Shown piece after piece: positions 33,091 to 45,206 of a stretch of 64,000 bases of DNA. The position numbers and the translations under genes were made by a program. Numbering within the stretch: the first letter of the stretch is position 1; every line of letters begins with the position of its first letter. Under the pieces are notes generated by a model, which had not been told where the DNA came from, searched no databases, and saw nothing but the letters and a program-made list of their open reading frames with translations. The DNA comes from Gnomoniopsis sp. IMI 355080 (lineage: Eukaryota > Ascomycota > Sordariomycetes > Diaporthales > Gnomoniaceae): assembly GCA_027946555.1 (NCBI GenBank), contig JAPEVC010000074.1, positions 1 to 64,000 on the forward strand, given 5' to 3'.

Positions 33091-35300
33091 ATGTCGAGTC
33101 AACCCACCTCGCCCTCACCGGCTGCAGTCCTGAGCAGCTCCCACCAGCACAGCGAGTCCAATGGCCAGACATCGAGCTCCCCACAAAGCAGAGCGGACTC
33201 GGCTGTCCACGTCGACGATCTCCACGAGAAAGTCGACCCGGACTCGTCCTTCCAGAGCAACGCCTCGGAGCGTCACCCGAAGGGCAAGCGGAAGAGGACC
33301 GCGTATGTTGCACTCTCTACAACTGCATGACGCGCCGAGGATATCACGCAGCTAACTCGTCTGACTCTTCCTCAATTGCCAGCGCAAAGGACAAAGTCAT
33401 CCTCGAATCCGCATATAATGCGAACCCCAAGCCTGACAAAGCAGCGCGTCTTGACATCGTGAAGCGCGTATCTCTCAACGAGAAGGAAGTCCAGGTACGA
33501 ATCCGCCCTGACAACGCGTCTACCCTACGACACGCCCACACGCGCCCGCCTATGTGCACATGAGTCAAATAAGCTTTTCTGTTTCTGTTTTCTGTTTTTT
33601 TTTTGGTGGCTGACCTTGTCCATCCCCATGCGTTGTAGATATGGTTCCAGAACCGCCGCCAGAACGACAGACGAAAGTCGCGTCCCCTCTCCCCGCAGGA
33701 GATTGCGGCCCTGCAGTATGGATCCATGCAGGTGCTCCCAGAGTACGCCAAGAACCCGAGCTCGAGCCTGCCCACTGTTCAGAATACATCGCCGGCGCCG
33801 CAGTCTTCCGCGCCCGAGAGAGTCGACGCGTCGCCTCTCTCAACCGTGGAGAGTGGTCGACAGGCAGGGGCTGAAGAGAGCTCGGTTGAGGCTTGTGATA
33901 TCAAGAGAGACTCAGCTGTCTCTATGAGCATACTAGCCGGATCCTCGTCTCAGCCCGTGGAGTTCACGGCCGGCCAAACGCCTCAGCTATATCGTTCGAA
34001 CTCGGTCGGGTACTTCGCCAACAGGCTACACGCCGGCACATCCTTCCAACATGCCCGACGAAGTCCGGACTCATATAGGTATGTGGCTCCTTGTCGCGCG
34101 TGCGAACGGACAAGACTGATATTTCCAAGACATGAATTCATGCCGGCGCCTCGACCCTCCTCTGCGGCACCGGGTGCCGTACTTCCTCCACCCCATTCAT
34201 CGAAATATCGCCTTTCCATGTCTGTCGAAGGCAAGGCTGAGCTAGTTTCTCAGCCCTCTCCGCCTCGTCTCTCGCCATCAGCCTTGTCTGACAGCTTCGT
34301 GCCTCCTGACCGGCCTCATCTTTACCGTAGCCACAGCATAGCAGATTCTATCACTCTCCCGCCTATATCCACATTCGCAGCTCCGTTTGAATCAGCTATG
34401 GCGCCTGTTGCACAATCTCACAGTCTGCTGCAGCCACAGCCTCGTCTACCACCACGAGACCTGTACCGAAGCCGCTCTCGTGATGTGCACGCCTGGGAAA
34501 TGGCCTGCGAGGCCAACAGCGGGGAGCACCGCGACGAACTCACTGCCTACGCGGAACGGGAGTCCTCCGGATCCGCCATCGCTGCCATCAGTCTCCTCCG
34601 TACGCTCAGTTCCAGCTCTCACTCATCTCCCATCAGCCATACCGGTCATGTCCTCCAATCTAACACCACCAAGCGCAATGCCCGGCCCAGTGCGCAACAC
34701 AACAACCACCATGCCAAGAAGCCCAAGCTCGGGCGAGCCTCAAGCAGTGTCGCCCGTCTTCAGAATACCTTCGTTAATACGACAACCGACAAACCACCTG
34801 TGCGACGCCATGACGCAGACAGGGACGTTGAAGACATCAAAAAGGTCAAGATGTCAATGCTGCTGTCGCCTGGCGGCAATGATTCGGATAAAGAAAATTG
34901 GAGTCCAGATGAGATAGGCCATCAAACATTACGCGGCTCTCAGAGACCTCCCGCCGATCGTCGACCACTGCCATCAGCACCTCTCTCGAAGAATATGCCC
35001 AATGTTGCATCGCACAACTCTCGACGGCGGGCCCAGGAAGACGGCACCGACAGGTTCATGCTGGGGCGTGCAAGCACTGCACCGATGGCAAGACGGAAGA
35101 AGGGTCAGACGCCGATTGAGATCTTCGAAGACGGTGGGGATGAGGCCGACGCTTCAGACAATGAGGACGAGCCTAGCCGCCCGGAGGTGGTCGATGATGA
35201 GGTTGAGAGGTTCATGCGCGGCGAGGTTTCCCCTAGCAAGAAGGGAGCCGCTAGCGCGATTGCAGGGCTCCTGGCTCTCAGCCAGGGCGCCTGGCGATAA
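33091..35300 (+). CDS. Homeodomain transcription factor (Yox1-like)
   Basis: Exons 33091-33302, 33383-33494, 33639-34078 and 34130-35300 give 644 residues. The homeodomain (about 66-125) spans three exons: KGKRKRTAAKDKVILESAY, then NPKPDKAARLDIVKRVSLN, then the recognition helix VQIWFQNRRQNDRRKS. The third intron (34079-34129, 51 bases, GTATGT...CTGAT...CAAG) is 3n and stop-free, and its removal gives SYRHEFMPAPRPSS. The remainder is Ser/Pro-rich and disordered. It contains SDKENWSPDE, resembling a CDK-site segment of fungal Yox1-like proteins, and a conserved-looking end KGAASAIAGLLALSQGAWR. It is probably a nuclear repressor or activator of cell-cycle or developmental genes. The closest named relative is uncertain. 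Confidence 0.88.
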
Positions 35301-36326
35301 GCATGTTGAATCCCAGCGTCACTACTATCACTCGATTCAAGTTCGAAACTTCGATATGCCATCCCCTAATACGTGACCTACCAAAAGCAAATCGATGCCG
35401 TCAAGAGAAAATGAAAACATCTCACGGGACAATCTCGGACGTTGTACTCTTGTTGATCGCGATTCGCACCCGTTTGATGCGAGGTTTGTGGCATGTAACG
35501 ATGAAACTTCGGCTCGACCGTGGGTGAATACAAGCGACAAGTTGAGCCGGGGCATGCCAGGATGCGGGCTGAGAGCGGGACGGCCAGTTGAACGTCGGCT
35601 AAAATCATCTCGTCCAGTCTTGGTAGGCGAGAAGGATCAAGAGCCCTGGTTGGCTCGTTTCTACCGAGTTGAAGAAGCGAACGCATCGAGACTTACTGTA
35701 GCTCGATGACTATAGGGATTCTGAACTGTATTGGAACGACATGAAATGAGAAAGAATCGTGATATGATAATGGCATACTGGTCATCTCTTGGAAAACGGG
35801 GTTGGCTACTGCACCTGGTGGTTATTGAAAAGGCTGGATAGGCGCGGATCTTAGCATGTACTTCTTTTGTTCTTCAGACAGCAGTGAATGGTATACACTA
35901 TTACTTCTTGTGAACTATACATCCGAAAGCATTTGCCATCCAGCGTATAAAACACAATGGATGCCCAGGGGGGGGGGGCGTCAGACGCAAGTTGTTGAAG
36001 AAACCATCCTCACTCGGGATGTATGGATTCATTCAACCTTCCTGGCTACCTAGCCTACTTGTCCAATCCAAATGTCCTTCCATTTTCCAAAGATTGACTT
36101 GTTGCAACAAATGCTCTCCCGCTCGCGACGGTAGCTGAGCGAGGATATGGTATATCCACAGCGAAAGACCCCACTAATCTACTCCCGATCTCTTGACCTT
36201 ACTCGTCTAGTTCCTCTATAAATTGTAAATGCCTCTTTGATTACTGAAAGGATCATCTTGTGCCAGTTTACGCCCTGCGCAATCAACGCCTGTGCTCGCT
36301 CTTCATGAAGCTGATAATCCCCTCCC
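35301..36326. other. Convergent 3' intergenic region
   Basis: Lies between the ends of the homeodomain gene and the NAD kinase gene. A run of ten G is near 35970. No gene seen. Confidence 0.45.
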
Positions 36327-38340
36327 CTACATCCCCAGCAAGCTCATCTGCCTCCGCAATGGCGATGCAGCTGCACTGCCCTCCTCGCTAGCATAGCACG
36401 CGCTATCCGTATCGATATCCCAGTCCGGCTCGGGGTCGTCGCCGCCGCCACACTCGCTCGCGGGCGTACAGTCGCCCGTCTCGAAGCCCTTTTGCATCGC
36501 CGCACGCGTGTTCCATCGCAGTGTGCGTGACACGCTGTCGAACCACTCTGTGTCGGTACGCGTAACGGTCGGAAAAGGGTACTGTGACGCCGTGATGGTC
36601 ACGCAGTCGCCTGGCTTGAGCTCCACGCGGCCCTTGCCGTCAAAGGCGCAATAGGCGGTGGCGCGCGAGTTGCGCGGCACGCTCACGCGGAGGAGCATCG
36701 TGTCAGAAAGGACCATGGGCCGGAAGGAGAGCGTGTGCGGGCAGATCGGGGTGAGAAGAATGGCAGGAATGTCCGGGTGAACAAGCGACCCGCCAGCAGA
36801 GAGGGAATAAGCCGTTGATCCTGGAGGGTTGTTAGTGTGTTTCGTCGTAAAAGGAGTTCTGTGTCAAAGGGGCAGGCTTACCAGTCGGTGTAGAGAAGAT
36901 ACACCCGTCCGCCTGGACCACAGTCAAGAGCTCATTATCGCCATACAGCTCCAGGTTCGAGACATAGGGCGATGGGCCGCGGTCGATAACGAGCTCATTG
37001 AGCACCTCAAACTGCTCACCCTCTTCCATCTCGCGGCCAAGCATTCCATCCCGATAAACAGTGCAGGTAAATCGCATGCGCAGATTGATCTTCATGCCAT
37101 CGTCACCCATTACCCTGTTCAAGTGGTCTCTAAATCGATCATACTCGAACGTTGTCAGGAAACCCAGACTCCCCAAGCTGAATGACAGCGTCGGTGGCAC
37201 AATCCGCTGGAACAGCCAGCTTGTGAACAGCACCGTGCCATCACCGCCCAAAGTCAAAACCAAATCGAACTTTTCGGGCTGGCTCCAGCACAGATCCGGC
37301 GTCCAGTACTTGAGCATATGCTGAAAGCGAGGGTTCTCCTCCACAATACCCTGTGCGTTGAACCGCTTGGAGTTGCGCAGCTTGGCGTCGACAAAGACGT
37401 TGACGCCCAAATCGGATCCGTAGCGCGGCGTACGCAGTAGCCACTGCGCCAGCTCGCGAGTCAGCAGGACCAGGGTGTTGTCGCGGGCTTTGGTGACGAT
37501 CATGACATTGCGCACGGCACGCTTGATGGGTCGGCGTTGCAGTTGTTTGCTAACTTCCCGTACGCCAGTGGCCGTTTGCACAAGGCGGGAGTGTGACATC
37601 CATTCATCATTCTTGATCTCCTCAAGAACTTTGTCGATGTCGACGATGCCATCGAAGCGCTGGTGATAGAAGCAGGGAGACTGCAGCGCGGGAAGGGCCG
37701 TAGTGGGGGTGAGCCCAGATGGAATGCCTCTGGCATGGGCAGTGGCAGTGTTGTGGTGCGCCAGGTCGTTGAGGGCATCCGTGAGGTGGGTGGAGGAGTT
37801 GCCAGTGGTATTGTTGCTGGTAGACTCGGAGGCAGTCTGGGAGACGGACGATGCGGTAGACATGCCGGGCAAGCAGAGCGCTTCGGGCTTGTTGTTACGG
37901 GCGAGGGCAACGGAGGAGGCCAGGGCCTTGATAAGGGTCTGGCGGGGAACGACCTCGTGGGACCGAGAGTTCCGACGCTGACCCTCTGGAGGGTATGGAT
38001 TGGAGTCGGTGATCTCGGGGCTTACGAGAGCAGCAGAGAGCGAGATGGTCTGGTTCTGGTCGACATGGCGGAGTGATTGTTTTGAATCGGCCAAGGCGAG
38101 ATTGCTCAGGGAAAGTGGAAGGGGAATGGATGAGGCCGACGGATGTGATCGGTGACGGCTGGCGAGTCCAGACGACGATGCCGCGGTCGCTGGGCCAGTA
38201 GATGAGGAGGAAGTGCGTGGGCGCTCAGTGTGTGGGTGATGAGTATTCTTAAATCCATCGGAGGACGGATTTGTCTGACTAGCCGCGGTCGCATTCAATG
38301 CAGGGTGGATTGATGTCGGGGAAAGTATTTGGTCCGACAT
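36327..38340 (-). CDS. NAD(+) kinase (ATP-NAD kinase, Utr1/Pos5 family)
   Basis: Phosphorylates NAD(H) to NADP(H). Exons 38340-36882 and 36820-36327 give 650 residues. The 61-base intron (GTAAGC...CACTAAC...CCAG) splits the highly conserved block and the join reads FSTPTGSTAYSLSAGGS. A disordered Ser/Thr-rich N-terminus of about 230 residues precedes the catalytic core. GGDGT is at 365-369, followed by NELVIDRGPSPYVSNLELY and VVQADGCIFSTPTG. The acidic C-terminus (DPEPDWDIDTDSACY) is typical of fungal forms. No mitochondrial targeting signal is evident, so a cytosolic/nuclear Utr1-like role is more likely than Pos5, but this is inference. Confidence 0.93.
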
Positions 38341-41300
38341 GGTTGCGTGGGACGGCAGCCCGACTAGGAACAGGACCTCTGGAAAAGGAGTCCACTAGGC
38401 GTAGGGCGTCTGTTGTATGTGCCACCCGAGCAAAGACACAATAGCTTGTAGGAGGATGTTGCTATATGTCTTGCAACGCTTCCACTGGGCCCAAGTAATA
38501 CTCCCCACTGAAACCGAACCTCAAGTTTTGCTATTTCAGGAAATTGGCCGAGGCTCTTGTTCACAAAATAGACGCACTGACGGATATGCAATACAAGCCA
38601 ACAAGGTCTTGTTCACGAGCCGACCTTTGCCCCTATTGCTGCAGATAGTGGTTGCTTGCTTTCGGCTGTGGCGGCCAACACTACTTAGGTAGTACAATGT
38701 CCGTGAAACAGCGTCCCAAGACTGCGCTTTTCCGGTGTATCGGGTGGGGGGTGCCTGAACTTGGGAGGCAGGACGAATAAGTGCCGTCACAACCTGCAGT
38801 AGTATGGCTCCGGACTTAAGAATTCCCAGTGTTTCCGCAGGGAGTCTGCGCTCGGGTCTGACAAAGGTTCGAGGTCCGTTCGTCACACACACACAAAGTG
38901 TCTCTCGTAGGTTTTCCGTGCCTGCAAGCTGCACGATATGAGATGCTGCAATGACCCTCAATGAGTGTAGTGGGTCTTGTTCTCCTGTCAAACAGGGGTT
39001 CTCGATCCTCGTCTGCTGTGGAACCCCGGATGTAAGATAATGAATGTTCTTACCACTCTGATGGGTGCGTGTGTCGCTGGGGGACCCAAAATCGAGCAAA
39101 TGGAGTGGCCAGGCTAGCTGTTATCGTCAACGCTCTCGGAGCCGATGTGTCGTGATGTGATCTGGTATGCAGAGTCGTATGCACGTGGCTGAAGCCCCTG
39201 AAGTGTCGTCCAATATTAGGGTATGAGGGTTGCAGTAATGCGGCTCGCCGATGCGGAACAGGCCGACGGGGTATCTCTGGAAATGCAATCGCTGTTGTTC
39301 TAGCAAAAATATATAGGACTAGGAGGAAATGACGCCAGGTCTATGAAGAAGGGCTGATGCAAGATGTAGCGCAATGACTGAAAGAAGAATCGCTTCCCGT
39401 CCAAATGGTCGAAATGCAGTGCAACCGAGTAGCTCCGCTTCAAAACATGTGGCGGCAGATCAATCCCGTCCACTGATAATGACTGAAGGAATGAACAGAA
39501 AGCAGGGGACAACGCCGGCGTGTGTAAGAGAGACAAGCACAGAGTAGGTAATTGCTAGAACTACCGGAGCTCTGCTTCGTGCTCGCCGTGGAGGCGTAGA
39601 GGGGAAAGGTTTAAATGAAGGTAAAAGCAAGACAATGATGTACCGACATGGCGGAAACAGACTGGGCATTCGAGCTCCAGCGGATCGTTCAAGTATTATG
39701 TAGCTAGTGTGCTTCGGCGATCTGCATTGATGTGTCAAGACCGAAAAGGGACTTTGAGGAATGTACTGGAGGTAGCAGTAATCGGGATAGTGGCGGATTG
39801 CTTCAGATCTGGTAGGCTGCCTACGGCATATTGCCGACTGTCAGGGACAACTAGGTATCCAGGTAAAACCTCAGTCGTCGACAAGGCTGAGGGTGTGATT
39901 CCTCCTGTTTGGGATGCAGCGACACAGGTGGTGGGGCAACAAGCCAAGCAAATTAGAGGCGAAATTCAGGCGTGCTCAAAGTTACGAGTACCACTCGAGT
40001 AGCGCCTCGGTTACGCTTGATTCGAGAACACCTGTACTTGTGTGCCACTAAACCCAAGGCAGACCTGCCGAAATCCCCAGCGTGTTCTCCGGGTTGCGCG
40101 TCGGTCGTCGCAGACATCGTCTTGGAATCAACACTGCGGCTCTGTATTCCTTCGCAGGCCCAATCACCCAAACCTGTGTTGTAATAATCATTGCAGCACA
40201 GCTTACCTAGGTTGGGATCGCGGCGGGCCGGAAAGTCCGCAACCTTGATCCCCGAGCGTGTCATGGAGATTCGTGATCGAGACTCTGTTTTGAATGCTGT
40301 CCTGCAGATATGCTTGTCTATTCTTGGACTCCAGGGCGCTTTGGCTGACTGCCAATAGAACATCGTAGCTGCAAGTCAATAACAGTTTTGGGATGCGTGC
40401 AATCGTCCTCAGGGATGGGCCGAGAGCGCCGAAAACCCCGACTGCAATTACATGACCTCGCTTGAGGAACATCGCGCGTCTGAGATATCCCAAATACGAT
40501 GGATGACCCAGCGGTGCAAGTCTCAGGGCAAGGGTTTGCAGCGGGGTTGGTGCAACAGCTCGTCTCATGTCTGGGAGATGCCAGCGGAAACCGCGGGACT
40601 CCCCTTGTTTTGCGACAGCAAACAGAGGCTTCTAGATCTCCAATAGAAGACCCATCTGCGACGGCAATCAGAAGCTATAGGCTCTGAGATGCTGTTGACT
40701 ACACAGTCCCTGTGGTAAGCTCAACGGACCCAGCCAGGATAACGTCTGTTTTGTTTTGGGTCTTTGCGGATCACACATTGTGGTGGACATGTTAGTTGCC
40801 AGCGATCGAGGGCAGATCATGCGTAAATCTGGTGTGCCCAAGTTGAGAGGGTCATTGGCTCAATTCGCGCCCAGAGACCATCTGATGATTATGACAAGCT
40901 TTCGTTTCCAAGTTTGATATATGACTTGATTGATCAAATACGACCACAGTAGCATGCGGTTCGTCTCCATGACAACTGTCTGACTGCTTTAGTTGACTGT
41001 ACATATTTCGATGCTTGTCTCTGCTGGCTTTCAGACTTTGGTGCCAACGGCACGATATCCGCCGCAATTCATGGCAGATGGGCAGCAGATGTTCTGAAAC
41101 ACTGCCACAGGCCTCATCGCAAGTCCAAGACGCGGCTTTGGATATGCGACCCACCACAGACGTTTGAGCGCACTTCACGTCACCGCACGAATTTCGTCAG
41201 CGGTAAGGAATTATGACGAGTCAGAATCTCCAGTCCTTTGAACTTCTGACAATCATTCATGGTGGCGCTGCGATTGGCGATATTGTTGCGCATTGAGCGG

Positions 41301-41487
41301 CTCACCGTTCGCCGTAGGTCAAGGCGCGCGCGCACCAGAAGTCAAGAGCGCCCAGTATTGAGAATGCGCCATGCAGACTCAAATCAAAGTTACCAGACTC
41401 TCCCATGCGAACCATAACAGGGGAAGTTTGGTCGCCATCAAGCCTTTATAGAAGCTCAGACTTGAGGAAAAACACATCCCGGTATTG
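38341..41487. other. 3.1-kb gene-poor stretch
   Basis: Upstream of the NAD kinase and downstream of RRP46. The longest frames (38536-39099 and 40203-40568, both minus) lack recognisable domains or splice-linked partners, so I do not call them. A short CA repeat is near 38886. No transposon signature seen. Confidence 0.45.
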
Positions 41488-42381
41488 TCATTTCCAGTGA
41501 AGATCAGCCACGACCTTATCCTCGGTGGCCGTCCGAACAAAGCGCCGCAGATCTAGACCAGGTTGCTGGTCCTCGCCCAGAATCATATCTATCTCTTGAT
41601 CCGGTGCTGCCTTACAGCAAATGATACGGGATTTCGCGTAGACTTGATTCCATTCGTCCATAGTGAAGTCTCCCTCGCTCTCAGCCAATAAGAGCTCCTC
41701 GTGGGACGTGAATGCCAAAACATGGACAGAGCGTGCCTGCTCGGTCTGTCGTGGAGACGGGTCAGTAATAAAAGTGGTCTGCCCATCTTCAAGAAGTATT
41801 GCGATGACTGCAGATGTGGCGATTGACCTCATGGGAATTGCGGCGGACAACAAAGCCAGAACCGCGGTCTGAAGCAAAGATGGGATGATAGACAGATTCT
41901 GTCGATGCTGGTTAGAGCGGTTTCACAAGGCGCTGCTAACAGGAGCAAAGAGCGAGGATCGATCTCATACCGTGCTAGCCTGTACTAGTTTCGTGTTGAC
42001 ATATTCATTGGCTGGAGCGGCTGTGATTTGCAGGACAACCTGGATGAGGCAGCGGGGAAAATTCTTGACGAGGATGAGCTGACGCAAAGACTGCTGCAAC
42101 AGCGACTCAAGGTGCCTCTCTCTGGTACCTATATTGATGAGTAAGATTGTCGCCAGAGCTGGAAGTACACCGGTCGCAAGTTTTTACTCACCTCCAACGC
42201 CCGACGCAGGTCGAACAAGCACATCGACGATGGCCTCGTATGGATCCTCATCCTTTCTCTGAGCTTCAATGGGGCCGTTTGCAGAAGCCGTGATGGTGTA
42301 CCCCGCGTAAGAGTACGTTGCAGACCCATCAGCCTTGGGCAGGGGCGACAGAACGGTCTCTGGTTGAAGCAAAGCCGTCAT
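41488..42381 (-). CDS. RRP46: Exosome complex subunit Rrp46 (RNase PH fold)
   Basis: One of six RNase PH-like subunits of the RNA exosome ring, acting in nuclear and cytoplasmic 3'-5' RNA processing. Exons 42381-42192, 42128-41971 and 41898-41488 give 252 residues. Introns are 63 bases (GTGAGT...ATAG) and 72 bases (GTATGA...CTAAC...ACAG); joins read ASGVGGTRERHLESLL and NTKLVQASTNLSIIPSLL. Family landmarks include GSATYSYAGYTI with the N-terminal strand, VVLQITAAP, and LLQTAVLALLSAAIPM in the second half. In eukaryotes these ring subunits are structural and catalytically inert. The gene diverges from RRD2 across 385 bases. Confidence 0.92.
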
Positions 42382-42766
42382 CTTAAACTGCAGACTGGAG
42401 CGTGGCGAGCCAGTGAGGTCGGACGCCGGATGTGATGTGAAGAATGGCGGGATGAGGCTCTGCGGCTACCGAAGATCTTTTGCACGCGACACCTGCAGAA
42501 AAGAAGCTGCGATGCAACAACCGCACTGCGCCTACCTAGAACTTAAAATCCGGGCGGGATGATCTCATAGGCTAAAACTGCCCCACTCGCGTGCCTGCAG
42601 GGTCCTGCGGGACAGACCTCAAAGGTGCTACCATTACCGAGCAGATGCGCAGTGTATTGTTGCTTGTTGTGATCACGACAACACCCTCCAGCCTCGTTGT
42701 TCCCACATCACTAATACGGCACCAAAATCCCTTGTCACATCCATAGCTACACAAGACATCTTGACT
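42382..42766. promoter_or_regulatory. Compact bidirectional promoter, RRP46/RRD2
   Basis: Only 385 bases separate the two start codons. A GGGATGAGGC element at 42449-42458 resembles the PAC box (core GATGAG) known upstream of yeast ribosome-biogenesis genes. It lies about 70 bases before the RRP46 start. Confidence 0.45.
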
Positions 42767-44044
42767 ATGGAAGACAAAGTTGCAGCAATGTCGCTTTCTG
42801 CAAAGGGCGTTCCGAACTTAAAAGACAGGCTTCCCAAGCTCGAGCCCAGGAGACGACGACAAGCCCCCGAGAATCCTCTCCCTCTGCCAGTGACGCCCGC
42901 TCTGCCTTCGCCTCCAGAAGATCCAAAAAACTTCAAGGTCCCGACTCGTCGGATTCTCTCCCCAGCAGATCATGATCTCTTCCTCAAATCGCCTACATAC
43001 GATCTGATCGTGGCCTGGATTTTTGGGCTCTGTGAGGCCATCGCCGACACTCCCATTTCAGCCATCAAAGACGGAGAGTTGAGCGGTCCGATTAAAACTC
43101 TCTTAGCACTGCTTGATGAGACAGAGCAGCTTGTGTACCAGAATCCACCCGACGATCAGGGTGGCTCGCGGTTTGGCAACAAGAGATTCAGGGACTTTTT
43201 GGACAAGGCAAAAGCACAATCGTCTACATGGCACCAACAGCTTGGAGTGGGACATCCAGATCAAATTGCCGAACTTTCTGTGTATCTCGGCCAATCATTT
43301 GGAAACCGCAAGCGTATCGATTATGGCTCAGGTCACGAGCTGAACTTTATGATATGGCTCCTCTGCCTATATCAGCTGCGTGTCATCAAGCGCGAGGACT
43401 TCAAGCCGCTCATCCTAAAGGTCTTCACCCGCTACCTGGAGGTCATGCGCGTCATACAGTGCACGTACTATCTCGAGCCCGCAGGCTCTCACGGGGTCTG
43501 GGGATTGGATGATTATCAGTTCCTGCCGTTCCTGTTTGGCGCGGCCCAGCTGCTGCACCACAAATATATCACGCCGCGGGCTATACACCAGGAATTTGTG
43601 CTTGAACAGTTTGGCCGAGACTACTTGTACCTAAACCAAATAGTCTTCGTGAACAGCACAAAAACTGTCAAGGGTTTGAGATGGCATAGTCCCATGTTGG
43701 ATGATATTTCGTCGGCCAAGTCGTGGGAAAAGGTCGAGGGTGGTATGCGGAGGATGTTTGTCGAAGAGGTGCTGAAGAAACTGCCTGTCATGCAACATTT
43801 TCTCTTCGGATCTCTCGTCCCAGCTGCGGAAGGAATGAGCGAGCAAGAGTTGGTGGGTGTGCCGGATGAGGAAGAGGACGACGAAGGCGGAGAGGTGCAA
43901 GTGTTCCAGGAGGGTGGTGTCAGGCATGTGCACCAGCAAAACGGTTGGGGTGAGTGTTGCGGTATCAAGGTCCCAAGCGGTGTAGCTGCAGGTATGGAGG
44001 CGATGAAGCAAGGACAGTCGCTGCGCAGGATACCTTTCGATTAG
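42767..44044 (+). CDS. RRD2: PP2A phosphatase activator (PTPA), peptidyl-prolyl isomerase Rrd2
   Basis: Single-exon gene of 425 residues. PTPA proteins activate PP2A-type phosphatases and have prolyl isomerase activity. Landmarks include RRILSPADHDLFLKSPTYD at the start of the domain and FGNKRFRDFLDKA. The signature then follows: KRIDYGSGHELNFM, LEPAGSHGVWGLDDY and FLPFLFGAAQL. Near the end are LRWHSPMLDDIS and the C-terminal NGWGECCGIKVPSG. The retained C-terminal cysteine block and the ending IPFD match yeast Rrd2 better than Rrd1. The N-terminal 60 residues are basic and Pro-rich. The frame is open two codons upstream through a TTG; the first ATG is at 42767. Confidence 0.95.
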   Translation: MEDKVAAMSLSAKGVPNLKDRLPKLEPRRRRQAPENPLPLPVTPALPSPPEDPKNFKVPTRRILSPADHDLFLKSPTYDLIVAWIFGLCEAIADTPISAIKDGELSGPIKTLLALLDETEQLVYQNPPDDQGGSRFGNKRFRDFLDKAKAQSSTWHQQLGVGHPDQIAELSVYLGQSFGNRKRIDYGSGHELNFMIWLLCLYQLRVIKREDFKPLILKVFTRYLEVMRVIQCTYYLEPAGSHGVWGLDDYQFLPFLFGAAQLLHHKYITPRAIHQEFVLEQFGRDYLYLNQIVFVNSTKTVKGLRWHSPMLDDISSAKSWEKVEGGMRRMFVEEVLKKLPVMQHFLFGSLVPAAEGMSEQELVGVPDEEEDDEGGEVQVFQEGGVRHVHQQNGWGECCGIKVPSGVAAGMEAMKQGQSLRRIPFD

Positions 44045-44555
44045 AGCCGCCTGCAGAGTCTGCGCGCCCTCATAGTAATGCAAAAAGTGTGTATCTCAAC
44101 CTCGGACTGTTATGAATCTACACGGGCTACCTAGTATCCAACACCCAATTCGATGTCTATGGCATGCTCAGGTGGGGTTTGATGCGTTTCTCCCCTCCCT
44201 ACCAACATAAGATCCTTGAAAATGGATTCAGTACATGACCAACGTATGGAGCAATACCCTGTGTAGCTACCCGTGAAAGTTGTCGCTGCGGACCCAGTGG
44301 TATTGCCATATCTGCTTATCTTCCCGGGCGATAAAGTGGTCTTTGAGACATTTCCCTAAAGTCACTAGCGGCCCGTTTACCCGTTTTCAAATGTAGTCTC
44401 AACATCATCTCACATTGACTGCCCTTCAACGAATTCATTCCTCCCCTCTCTTCTCCAATGATCCTCGGTAGCAATACCATCTGAATTGTGTCACGGATCC
44501 ACTTCCAACAGGTCTCTATCACGTCCCGTGGGTCAAGCTCATCGTCATCACCAGC
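44045..44555. other. Intergenic stretch, RRD2 to cytidine deaminase
   Basis: Holds the RRD2 3' end and the deaminase promoter. One TACCTAG half-site is near 44128. No gene seen. Confidence 0.45.
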
Positions 44556-45206
44556 ATGCCTTCCCAACCGCCACCCATCCTCTCAAGCATCAACGTGCAA
44601 CACCTTGAACAAACCGCTACGACCTTTGGGCTTACGATTCAGGAGCTGCACGACCTCAAGCGACACGCCGTCGCCGCCAAAGCCACCGCTTACTGCCCCT
44701 ACAGCAACTTTCGCGTCGGCGCCGTGGCACTCTCACCCACCAGCGGCACATACATTCCTGGTGCCAACGTCGAGAACGCCTCGTACCCCGTCGGAACTTG
44801 CGCTGAGCGCGTGGCTCTTGGCAGAGCTGTTACTGAGGGCCACCGTCAATTCAAGGCCATTGCTGTGGCCACGGATATCAGTCCGCCAGCGAGTCCATGC
44901 GGCATGTGTAGGCAATTGTGAGTAAAGCTGATTTGGACGAACCAACCCAGCAATCGGATTGCAGGACGCTGACTTTCTGGCGTGACAGCATTCGTGAATT
45001 CTGCGACCTTACAATGCCGATCTTAATGTTTGACAAAAATGGGGATTTCTGCGTGCTGAGGCTGGAGGAGGTGAGTATGCACCAAGGTCCGTTCGAGTGC
45101 GTCTAGTTACTGACCCTGCTACTAGCTACTACCCATGTCTTTCGGCCCAGAGCACTTGGACAGCGCAGGAGATTTTGCGAAGCATTCTGGAACTTCTTTG
45201 TCATGA
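44556..45206 (+). CDS. CDD1: Cytidine deaminase
   Basis: Zinc enzyme of pyrimidine salvage that deaminates cytidine and deoxycytidine to uridines. Exons 44556-44917, 44989-45070 and 45126-45206 give 174 residues. Introns are 71 bases (GTGAGT...GCTGAC...ACAG) and 55 bases (GTGAGT...ACTGAC...CTAG). The joins restore CGMCRQFIREFCDL and RLEELLPMSFGPEHL, both conserved. The substrate segment is AYCPYSNFRVGA. The active site is TCAER with C82 and catalytic E84, and the other zinc ligands are C115 and C118 in PCGMC. The length is slightly above the 130-150 typical of homotetrameric enzymes because of an N-terminal extension of about 25 residues. Confidence 0.95.

Noticed and set aside
38536..39099. 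187-codon minus-strand frame in the NAD kinase upstream region
   Set aside because: Composition is mixed without hydrophobic-core periodicity, and no neighbouring exon or motif was found.
40203..40568. 121-codon minus-strand frame with a second overlapping frame to 39953
   Set aside because: Considered as a decayed transcription-factor gene, but there is no recognisable motif or clean splice join.
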